From Prorocentrum cordatum (Eukaryota > Sar > Dinophyceae > Prorocentrales > Prorocentraceae), in contig CAUYUJ010001738.1 in NCBI GenBank assembly GCA_963575745.1, forward strand, positions 33,663 through 97,662: a DNA stretch of 64,000 bases. The letters run 5' to 3'. The position numbers and the translations under genes were made by a program. How positions within the stretch are numbered: position 1 is the stretch's first letter; every line of letters starts with the position of its first letter. This document shows positions 10,166 through 19,164 of the stretch, one piece after another. The notes under the pieces were generated by a model, which did no database searches, had not been told where the DNA came from, and saw only the letters and a program-made list of their open reading frames with translations.

Positions 10166-12259
10166 TTGGCAAGAAAAATCTCGACGGACCTTTTGGTGAC
10201 TTTTGGTCGGTTGAAAATTTTGTTCTCAAAATAACTCGTAGAGCTTCCCTTAGCAAGTAATTGCTGGAAGCTAAGAGTAATTCCGGCGCGCTGGAGAGCT
10301 AGTTGGCCAGAAAAATCTCGACGGAACTTTTGATGACTTTTGCTCGGTTGAAAATTTTGTTCTCGAAATTCAACAATTCGTTTGAGCTCTAGTATGCTTT
10401 CCCGTGATATTCGATCTTATTCCTGCTCCCCATCTTGATCTCAGCTCGATCGGGTGAATATTACTATCGAAAAGCACTCTGGCGGGATCGGCCGTTTTGA
10501 GTCATCTTGATATGCGCTGACGGTTTTCTGAACATAACTCGAGCTCTAGGGCAGCTACAGAGCTGGTAAGCACAGCTAATGCATGCAGAATGATCAGGCG
10601 CGTTCGTCTGTTGAACCCAGCGGTCTGAACTCGGTCTGCTAGCCGAGCTAGGTCCGCAAACCTGTTCGCATTATTCGAGTCATCTTGACAGAAACTCTCG
10701 GTTTTCTGCACTTAACTCGAACTGTAGGACAGCTACAGAGCTGATATTTACAGGCACCAATTCAGAATCATCAGTTGCGTTTGTCTGTCGAATCCAGAGC
10801 TCTGAACTCGGTCTGCTGCCCGATCTAGAATCGCGAAACTATTCGTATCGTTCGAGTCGCTTGCGAGATGCTGTCGGTTATCTGGACTTAACTCGGGCTG
10901 TAGGGGGGCTGCATGGCTGGTAATCACTAGAATCGATTTGAAGACATCAGGCGCGTCCGTCTGTCGAATACAGAGCTCTGAACTCTGTCTGCTGCCCGAA
11001 CTAGGTCCGCGAACCTATTCCTATTGTTCGAGTCATCCTGAGAGGTGCTGTCGGTTTTCTGCACTTAACTCGGGCTGTAGGGGGGCTGCAGGGCTGGTAA
11101 TGACAGGAGTCGATTCGCAGACATCAGACGCGTCCGTCTGTCGCATTCAGAGGTCAAAAACTATTCATTATAAGTCAGATTGTTGGTAAGTGCTGTCTGT
11201 TTTCTCAATTTAAGTCGAGTTAGGAAGCTCTACGAGTCTCCCGGCGGTAACCAAGGTTGACGGTTTACCGCCGGCGCCCAGTTTGACCATTCGTTAGAGC
11301 TCTAGTATTTTTTCCCATGATATTCGATATTCCCGCTTGCCATCTTGATCTCAGCTCGATCGGATAACTTTGAAGGCCAAAAAGCAGGCAGGCGGGAACG
11401 GCCGTTTCGAGTCATCTTGATACGCGCTGTCGGTTTTCTCAAGATAACTCGAGCTTCAGGACAACTACAGAGGGTCAGCCACCGCTAATGCATTCAAGAA
11501 TGATCAGGCGCGTTAGCTGTTGATTCCAGAGGTCTGAACTCGGTCTGCTAGCCGAGCTAGGGTCGCAAACCTATTCGTATTATTCGAGTCATTGTAGCAG
11601 ACGCTCTCGGTTTTTCGTACTTAACTCGATCTGTAGGGCAGCCACAGAGCTGATAATCACAGACATCGATTGAGAATTATCAGGCGCGTTCGTCCGTTGA
11701 ATCAAGAGCTCTGAACTCGGCCTGCTCCCCGAGCTAGGTTCGCGAACCTATTGGTATTGTTCGAGTCATCTTGAGAAGTGCTCTCGGTTTGTGTACTTAA
11801 ATCGCGCTGGGGGAGGGCTACAGTGCTGCTGGTCACAGGAATCGATTTCGAGACATCAGGCGCGTCCGTTCGTCGAACCGAGAGCTCGGAACTCGGTCTG
11901 CTGCTCGAACGAGATCCGCGAAACTGTTGTATTATTCGAGTCATCCTGAGAGGTGCTCTCGGTTTTCTGCACTTAACTCAGGCTGTATGGGGGGCTGCAG
12001 AGCTGGTAATCACAGAAATCGATCCGCAGACATCAGACGCGTCCGCCTGTCGCATTCAGAGGTCTGAACTCGGTTTCATACTCGAGCTCGATCGGAAAAC
12101 TGTTCGTTTGTTTTGTTAGAGTCATCTTGAGAGGTCTATAATCGCTTGGGCTGAAAAACTAGTCGTTCTCTGAAACTCTTTTCCACATTATATATTGCCA
12201 GGAAGCTCTACGAGTCCCCCGGCGGTAAGAAAGGTTGACGGTTTACCGCCGGCGCCCAG
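10166..12259 (+). repeat. Family A host copy interrupted by the element 10232-11281
   Basis: The left part 10166-10231 ends TGTTCTCAAAA; the right part resumes at 11282 with TTTGACCATTCG, exactly the sequence that follows in uninterrupted copies (compare 8107-8125). The rest of the copy, with four monomers, closes at the cassette 12201-12259. Confidence 0.8.
10232..11281 (+). mobile_element. Family A element, complete, four-monomer form
   Basis: Reference copy of the shorter form, 1050 bp. It starts TAACTCGTAGAGCTTCC and has a local leader hairpin (ACTCGTAGAGCTTCC pairing with GGAAGCTAAGAGT). After a conserved leader up to the GATCGGGT region come four monomers, a tail AGGTCAAAAACTATTCA and the cassette at 11223. 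Removing it restores the interrupted neighbour exactly. No target duplication beyond a possible single T is visible, and no coding sequence is present, so it would be non-autonomous. Confidence 0.8.
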
Positions 12260-13509
12260 TTGGCAAGAAAAATCTCGACGGACCTTTTGGTGACTTTTGG
12301 TCGGTTGAAAATAACTCGTAGAGCTTCCCTTAGCTAGTTGCTGGAAGCTTAAGAGTAATTTCGGCGCGCTGGAGAGCTAGTTGGCAAGAAAAATCTCGAC
12401 GGACCTTTTGGTGACTTTAGGTCGGTTGAAACTTTTGTTCTCGAAATTCAACAATTCGTTAGAGCTCTAGTATTTTTTCCCGTGATATTCGATCTTATTC
12501 CCGCTCGCCATCTTGATCTCAGCTCGATCGGTATCTTTTACTGTCAAAAAGCGCTCCGGCGGGATCGGCCGTTTCGAGTCATCTTGATACGCGCTGTTGG
12601 TTTTCTCAAGATAACTAGAGCTTCAGGACAGCTACAGAGCTGGTAAGCACAGCTAATCCATCCAGAATGATCAGGCGCGTTCGCCTGTTGAATCCAGAGG
12701 TCTGAACTCGGTCTGCTAGCCGAGCTAGGTCCGCAAACCTATTCGTATTATTCGAGCCATCTTGACAGACGCTCTCGGCTTTCTCTACTTAACTCGAGCT
12801 ACAGGACAGCTACAGAGCTGATACGTACAGAATCTGATTCAGAATCATCAGTGGCCGTTGTCTGTCGAATCCACAGCTCTGAACTCGGTCTACTGCCCGA
12901 TCTAGAATCGCGAAACTATTCGTATTGTTCAAGTCATCTTGAGAGATGCTGTCGGTTCTCTGCACTTAACTCGGGCTGTAGGGGGGCTGCATGGCTGGTA
13001 ATCACTGGAATCGATTCGGAGACATCAGGCGCGTCCGCCTGTCGAATCCAGAGCTCCGAACTCTGTCTGCTGCCCGAACTAGGTCCGCGAAACTATTCGT
13101 ATTGTTTGAGTCATCCTGAGAGGTGCTGTGGGTTTCCTGCGCTTAGCTCGGGCTGTAGGGGGGGGGCTGCAGGGCTGGTAATCACAGGAATCGATTCAGA
13201 GACATCAGACGCGTCTGCCTGTCGCATGTAGAGGTCTGAACTCTGTTTGATATTCGAGCTAGGTTTGCCAAACTATTCGTATTGTTCGAGTCATCTTGAG
13301 AGGTGCTGTCGATTTACGCACGTAACTCGGGCTGTAGGAGAGCTACAGAGTCGTACAGAAGACAATCCGGAAGCATCGGGGGCGCTCGGCTGTTGCATCC
13401 GAGAGGTCTGAAATCGCTTGGGCTGAAAAATTATTTTTTCAGTGTAATTTTTTCGACATTATATATTGTCAGGAAGCTCTACGAGTCCCCCGGCGGTAAG
13501 AAAGGTTGA

Positions 13510-14409
13510 GCACCTTTTGAGCTTGTGGGAGGGAAGTACTGGTACCATGTTCTGGAATGGTCAGAGGAGGCCTGGGTCAAGTTCGCTCGTCAAGTTTTTA
13601 TGCTTCTTCAGGTTCCTGGTGTTTCTGATTTCCTGGTTCTTAAAGATCCTATTCCTTGGAAGCCTATGGAAGAGAGGGAGGAGGAGGTACTTTCGGAGGA
13701 GCTTAGCAGGAAGAAGGAGGAGGTGTTGTCCAAACGGTATGCTAAGATATTGGAGGATTACACGGAGTGGGAGTTCCAGGTGGGAAGGATTGCCATTGAA
13801 CTGAAGGGAGACTCTCAATGCGTTGTGCGGTGGATCCAAGGCTTGTATTTTACTACCAATGTGCATTATGACAAGATTGTGGGCGGCATTCAGAATAAGT
13901 TAGACATTCTAGCTAAGAGATGTGGTGTGCAGGCGGCCTGTCTTGGGAGACATATCTTCAAGTGGGTATACAGAGAGGACAATACTGCTGCGGATGAGTT
14001 AACACACAGAGCTAGGCAGGGCATTTGTAGAACACGTTTTAGGCATGATTTCCTATCCCTTGTTAAAGCTAACGCTATTCTGATCGACGCCATTCGGGGA
14101 AGCTTCGATGGTGGAAGATCCTATCTGGGCGTAGGCTGTGGCTGGCAGATTGATTTTCATTTGTGCTCCTCTTCTGTTGCTGAATATCCTGTCACTCTTC
14201 CGAGTGGCGTGTGGGAGCCCAACGTGGCCTCTTCCTCTTTCCTCCTTCCCCCCGCGAGCACTATCACTGCAGCTGAGTTAGAGTCTGCCCGACAACTCCT
14301 TTTGGGAGTGGAGGAATGCCTGCATTTGGCAGGATACTAGGCCTCCTTGTGTGGCTATCGCCTGGGCGGTGACCCGACCCTGCTGTGGCGGCACGCAATA
14401 CGCAAAAAG
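13510..14409 (+). mobile_element. 5'-truncated LINE fragment in a hairpin loop
   Basis: The fragment lies between AAAGGTTGA at 13501-13509 and AAAGGTTGA at 14410-14418, both within one cassette loop. It contains the 3' end of an ORF2 (RNase H region), a short 3' UTR and the tail ACGCAATACGCAAAAAG, close to the 3' end of the complete element at 17604-23421. Confidence 0.85.
13525..14340 (+). pseudogene. LINE ORF2 C-terminal fragment with permuted RNase H
   Basis: This 271-codon open stretch has no true start because the element is 5'-truncated. It ends at TAG 14338. After a charged linker the RNase H motifs come in the order ELKGDSQCVV (Asp codon 13810), REDNTAADELTHRA (Asp 13993), SFDGGRSYLGVGCGW (Asp 14107) and TAAELESARQLL (Glu 14275). 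Ordinary RNase H runs DGG, E, DS, AD. The sequence lines up over its whole length with the C-terminus of the complete ORF2, including TEW just before the domain. All four acidic catalytic positions are kept and the frame has no break, so this copy is either young or was lost only by truncation. The frame upstream of 13525 includes host repeat sequence. Confidence 0.8.
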
Positions 14410-14439
14410 AAAGGTTGACGGTTTACCGCCGGCGCCCAG

Positions 14440-15410
14440 TTTGACCATTCGTTTGAGCTCTAGTATTTTTTCCCATGATATTCGATCTTATTCCCGCTCG
14501 CCATCTTGATCTCAGCTCGATCGAGTAACTTTGAAGGCCAAAAAGCAGGCAGGCGGGAACGGCCGTTTCGAGTCATCTTGATACGCGCTGTCGGTTTTCT
14601 CAAGATAACTCGAGCTTCAGGACAACTACAGAGCTGGTCAGGCACAGCTAATGCATTCAGAATGATCAGGCGCGTTCGCCTGTTGAATCTAGAAGTCCGA
14701 ACTCGGTCTGCTAGCCGAGCTAGGTTCGCAAACCTATTCGTATTGTTCGAGTCATCTTGATAGACGCTCTCGGTTTTCTCTACTTAACTCGATCTGTAGG
14801 GCAGCTACAGGGCTTATCGTGACAGAAATCGATTGAGAATTATCAGGCGCGTTCGTCTGTTGAATCAAGAGCTCTGAACTCGGCCTGCTGCTCCCCGAGC
14901 TAGGTTCGCGAACCTATTGGTATTGTTCGAGTCATCTTGAGAAGTGCTCTCGGTTTTCTGTACTTAAACGTACTGGGGGAGGGCTACAGTGCTGCTGGTC
15001 ACAGGAATTGTTTCGAGACATCAGGCGCGTCCGTTCGTCGAACCGAGAGCTCGGAACTCGGTCTGCTGCTCGAACGAGATCCGCGAAACTGTTGTATTAT
15101 TCGAGTCATCCTGAGAGGTACTCTCGGTTTTCTGCACTTAACTCAGGCTGTATGGGGGGCTGCAGAGCTGGTAATCACAGGAATCGATCCGCAGACATCA
15201 GACGCGTCCGCCTGTCGCATTCAGAGGTCTGAATTCGGTTTCATACTCGAGCTCGATTGGAAAACTGTTCGTTTGTTTTGAGAGGTCTATAATCGCTTGG
15301 GCTGAAAAACTAGTCGTTCTCTGAAATTCTTTTCCACATTATATATTGTCAGGAAGCTCTACGAGTCCCCCGGCGGTAAGAAAGGTTGACGGTTTACCGC
15401 CGGCGCCCAG
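14440..15410 (+). repeat. Family A copy, continuation of an interrupted host
   Basis: Starts in the leader at TTTGACCATTCG; probably the continuation of 12260-12311. It has about four monomers and the cassette 15352-15410. Confidence 0.7.
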
Positions 15411-16275
15411 TAATTCCGTCGCGCTGGAGAGCTAGTTGGCAAGAATCGGTTTTCTCAAGATAACTCGAGCTTCAGGACAACTACAGAGCTGGTCAGCACA
15501 GCTAATGCATTCAGAATGATCAGGCGCGTTCGCCTGTTGAATCCAGAGGTCTGAACTCGGTCTGCTAGCCGAGCTAGGGTCGCAAACTTATTCGTATTAT
15601 TCGAGTCATTGTAGCAGACGCTCTCGGTTTTTCGTACTTAACTCGATCTGTAGGGCAGCCACAGAGCTGATAATCACAGAAATCGATTGAGAATTATCAG
15701 GCGCGTTCGTCTGTTGAATCAAGAGCTCTGAACTCGGCCTGCTCCCGAGCTAGGTTCGCGAACCTATTGGTATTGTTCGAGTCATCTTGAGAAGTGCTCT
15801 CGGTTTTCTGTACTTAAATCGTGCTGGGGAGGGCTACAGTGCTGCTGGTCACAGGAATCGATTTCGAGACATCAGGCGCGTCCGTTCGTCGAACCGAGAG
15901 CTCGGAACTCGGTCTGCTGCTCGAACGAGATCCGCGAAACTGTTGTATTATTCGAGTCATCCTGAGAGGTGCTCTCGGTTTTCTGCACTTAACTCAGGCT
16001 GTATGGGGGGCTGCAGAGCTGGTAATCACAGGAATCGATCCGCAGACATCAGACGCGTCCGCCTGTCGCATGCAGAGGTCTGAACTCGCTTTCATACTCG
16101 AGCTCGATTGGAAAACTGTTCGTTTGTTTTGTTAGAGTCATCTTGAGAGGTCTATAATCGCTTGGGCTGAAAAACTAGTCGTTCTCTGAAATTCTTTTCC
16201 ACATTCTATATTGTCAGGAAGCTCTACGAGTCCCCCGGCTGTAAGAAAGGTTGACGGTTTACCGCCGGCGCCCAG
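15411..16275 (+). repeat. Family A copy with a leader deletion
   Basis: Starts TAATTCCGTCGCGC. At about 15443 the leader jumps from GGCAAGAA straight to TCGGTTTTCTCAAG, losing roughly 270 bases including the CATCTTGATCTCAGC segment. It has four monomers and the cassette 16217-16275 with one arm mismatch (GGCTGTAA). Confidence 0.75.
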
Positions 16276-17449
16276 TAATTCCGGCGCGCTGGAGAGCTAG
16301 TTGGCAAGAAAAATCTCGACGGAACTTTTGATGACTTTTGCTCGGTTGAAAATTTCGTTCTCGAAATTTGACCATTCGTTAGAGCTCTAGTATTTTTTCC
16401 CGTGATATTCGATCTTATTCCCGCTCGCCATCTTGATCTCAGCTCGATCGGGTAGCTTTTACTGCCAAAAAGCACTCTGGCGGGATCGGCCGTTTCGAGT
16501 CATCTTGATACGCGTTATCGGTATTTTGTACTTAACTCGAGCTGTAGAGCAGCAACAGAGCTGGTAAGCACACCTATCGCACTCAGAATCATTAACCGCG
16601 TTCGCCTGTTGAATCTAGAGGTCTGAACTCGGTGTGCTAGCCGAGCTAGGTCTGCAAACCTATTGGTATTATTTGGGTCATCTTGATAGACGCCCTCGGT
16701 TCTCTGTACTTAACTCGAGCTACAGGACAGCTACAGAGCTGGTAAGCACACCTATCGCATTTAGAATCATTAACCGCGTTCGCCTGTTGGATCTAGAGGT
16801 CTGAACTCGGTCTGCTAGCCGAGTTAGGTCTGCAAACCTATTGGTATTATTTGGGTTATCTTGATAGACGCCCTCGGTTCTCTGTGCTTAACTCGACTTA
16901 CAGGAGAGCTACAGAGCTGGTAAGCACGCCTATCGCATTCAGAATCATTAGGCGCGTTCGCCTGTTGAATCTAGACGTCTGAACTCGTTCTGCTAGCCGA
17001 GCTAGGTCCGCAAACATATTCGTATCATTTTGGTCATCTTCATAGACGCCCTCGGTTTTCTGTACTTAACTCGAGCTCTAGGGCAGCTACAGAGCTCATA
17101 GTCACAGAAATCGATTGGGAATCATCAGGCGCGTTCGTGCGTCGAATCGAGAGCTCTGGGCTCGGCCTGCTGCCCGAGCTAGGTTCGCAAAACTAGTCGT
17201 ATTGTTCGAGTTATTCTGAGAAGTGCTCTCGGTATTCCGCACTTAACTCGTGCTGGGGAGGGCTACAGTACTGCTGGTCACGGAAATCGATTCTGAGACA
17301 TCAGACGCGTCTGTCTGTCGAACCCAGAGCTCGGAACTCGGTCTGCTGCTCGAACTAGGTCCGCGAAACTATTGTATTATTGGAGTTGTTCGTTTTTTTG
17401 TTAGAGTCATCTTGAGAGGTCTGAAATCGCTTGGGCTGAAAGACTAGTC

Positions 17450-17536
<87 letters not shown>

Positions 17537-17603
17537 CTTTTTCTCCCCCCCCCCCCTACGAGTCAGGAAGCTCTACGAGTCCCCCGGCGGTAAGAAAGGT
17601 TGA
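16276..17603 (+). repeat. Family A copy with a long poly-T, cassette split by a LINE
   Basis: Five to six monomers, then the usual T-rich stretch before the cassette is replaced by a pure T run. The cassette begins at 17566 and is cut in its loop at 17603; the other half lies at 23422-23451. Confidence 0.75.
17451..17536 (+). repeat. Homopolymer: 86 T followed by a C run
   Basis: 86 consecutive T, then CTTTTTCT and 12 C (17545-17556). It sits where other copies have a short T run before the CATTATATATTGTC motif, so it looks like expansion of that tract. Length in an assembly is unreliable. Confidence 0.9.
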
Positions 17604-18117
17604 GGAAGCGGAGTTTACCTCCCGCTCTCCCTCGGCCTTGGCCCGTCGGGGGGCTCACTCAAGCTGCGTCGTGCAGTCAGGCAGCCTGCCCCTGGCCCGC
17701 CGCGCGGGGGGCGCGTGGCGATCGGGCCACTTCGGCGACTTCGGCTGCCTGCACTTGTTTGCGGCATTTGTTTGCTTCCCGAGGCAAGCAGGCCGCCTGC
17801 ACTTGTTTGCGGCATTTTGCCGCGTCGAGCTGGACGGGGCGAGCCAGAGTCAATCGATCGATTTGGACCGCTGGGGAGCCAACTTCGGACATTGGGAGTG
17901 GGAGTATCTTGCCAGACAGGTTGGTAGAGCTCGACACGACGATAAGGATTCTCTAGTCGACATACCATCTGGGCCACCTGATCTCTCTCCCACTTTACCT
18001 CACCATCCTGTTGCCCCATATAACTTTCATCAGTTGAGTGCACATCTCAAACGTACTCGAGAAGATCGATCGTTCTGTGCGAAGTGGAATATCCCTTGTA
18101 ATATCTCAGACGGCAAG

Positions 18118-19164
18118 ATGGCTGCCTCATCAGCTGCTGCGGTCCCCGAGGTTTTCGCTATGGACGCCACTGATATGCCCGTTCCAGGAGCCAAGGAGGA
18201 GGAGGTCCCAGAGGGAAAACGGGTCAAAATTCAGACGGTTGAAGGCCTCGAGGAGGCCATGACAAAGGGGATGGACAAGATCACGACGCTTGTTGCATCT
18301 CTGGGAGGTAAGATGACGGAGGGCTTCCAATCAACACATCGAAGCATCACGGATCTCGGCACCCAGCTCAATGCTCGTGTTGATTCGGTGGAGAAAAATG
18401 TACAGCAGGCGATGACGGACATAGATGCTATTACTAAGAAGGTTGAGGATCAGAGGCTCCAGATAATCCAGCTCCAGCAGGCTCCTGCAGGTGGGGCCCC
18501 CAGAGCAGGCACCTCTACGACAGCGTCCTCGGCGGAAACTCGGCAGTCAGTGCAGAATTTCACCCCATCGTTCGTCGAGCTCAAGGGATGGGTGACGGAC
18601 TGGAGGGATGCAGAGAAGCGTCAGGAGGAGATGTTATCACAGCAGGCGTTGAATTCACTGCTGAATGAGGTCCTGGCTGGAGAATGGTTCAGTGGTGTGA
18701 AGGAGTTTCTGGACCTGAACCAATCCAAGAGGTTCAACACAGGTAGAGAGGCGTGGGGGTATTCGCGTGCTCGGCTCTATTTCCAGAATGGGGTTACCAG
18801 TGACCAGCTGTGGGATCTTCGTCGTCGACTCGTTGCCGCGATCGCCGACAACAAACTCCAGCACGCTCCCAGGGCCCTCAAGGTCCACGTGGAGGCCCCC
18901 CCCTGGAAGAAGCCCCATCTGGATGCCGCTGGGATCTTTCAGGCCAAGTTCAAGAGTTTCAAGAAGCATCATTCGAATCTCAGGGCTGAGACGGGACCAC
19001 CGATTACGTTCATGTGGGGCTCCAGTGACCACTTACCACCTCCAGGGAAGATTGTGGCCAAGTTCTCTCTGCAGAATGGCTGGGAGATCACTCGTGCAAT
19101 GAATCAGCTTGAGCCAGGGATCAACATTGATGAGTTGCGAGCGAGGATTTCCAGTACGAACTAG
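18118..19164 (+). CDS. LINE ORF1 protein
   Basis: 348 codons from the first in-frame ATG to TAG at 19162. The frame is open upstream to the element's 5' end, and the upstream reading DIPS...RSFCAKW resembles the region upstream of ORF1 in the element at 48783, so translation may begin earlier. An acidic N-terminus is followed by a heptad-like helical region (about residues 45-125, TKGMDKITTLVASLGGK onward) that suggests a coiled-coil trimer as in other LINE ORF1 proteins. A conserved C-terminal part contains SFVELKGW, VHVEAPPWKK and AETG, shared with the other element. It presumably binds the element RNA as a nucleoprotein; no RRM or zinc knuckle is obvious. ORF2 follows in the same frame straight after the stop. 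Confidence 0.75.
   Translation: MAASSAAAVPEVFAMDATDMPVPGAKEEEVPEGKRVKIQTVEGLEEAMTKGMDKITTLVASLGGKMTEGFQSTHRSITDLGTQLNARVDSVEKNVQQAMTDIDAITKKVEDQRLQIIQLQQAPAGGAPRAGTSTTASSAETRQSVQNFTPSFVELKGWVTDWRDAEKRQEEMLSQQALNSLLNEVLAGEWFSGVKEFLDLNQSKRFNTGREAWGYSRARLYFQNGVTSDQLWDLRRRLVAAIADNKLQHAPRALKVHVEAPPWKKPHLDAAGIFQAKFKSFKKHHSNLRAETGPPITFMWGSSDHLPPPGKIVAKFSLQNGWEITRAMNQLEPGINIDELRARISSTN

Larger units (their letters stand above)
12312..14439 (+). mobile_element. Family A element carrying a LINE fragment in its cassette
   Basis: Opens with TAACTCGTAGAGC inside a neighbour's leader (left flank GGTTGAAAA) and closes with CCCAG at 14439. It has about five monomers. The cassette is split at 13509/14410 by a 900-bp LINE fragment. 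The flank after 14439 resumes at TTTGACCATTCG, about 14 bases further on than expected, so this junction is imprecise. Confidence 0.7.

Noticed and set aside
10232-11281. Classical cut-and-paste DNA transposon with terminal inverted repeats
   Set aside because: Inverted arms exist, but the right one lies about 45 bp inside the end and no target duplication of 2-9 bp is seen at resolved insertions.
13510-14409. A host gene for an RNase H-like protein
   Set aside because: It is bounded by the LINE target duplication, ends in the LINE 3' tail and aligns with the C-terminus of ORF2.
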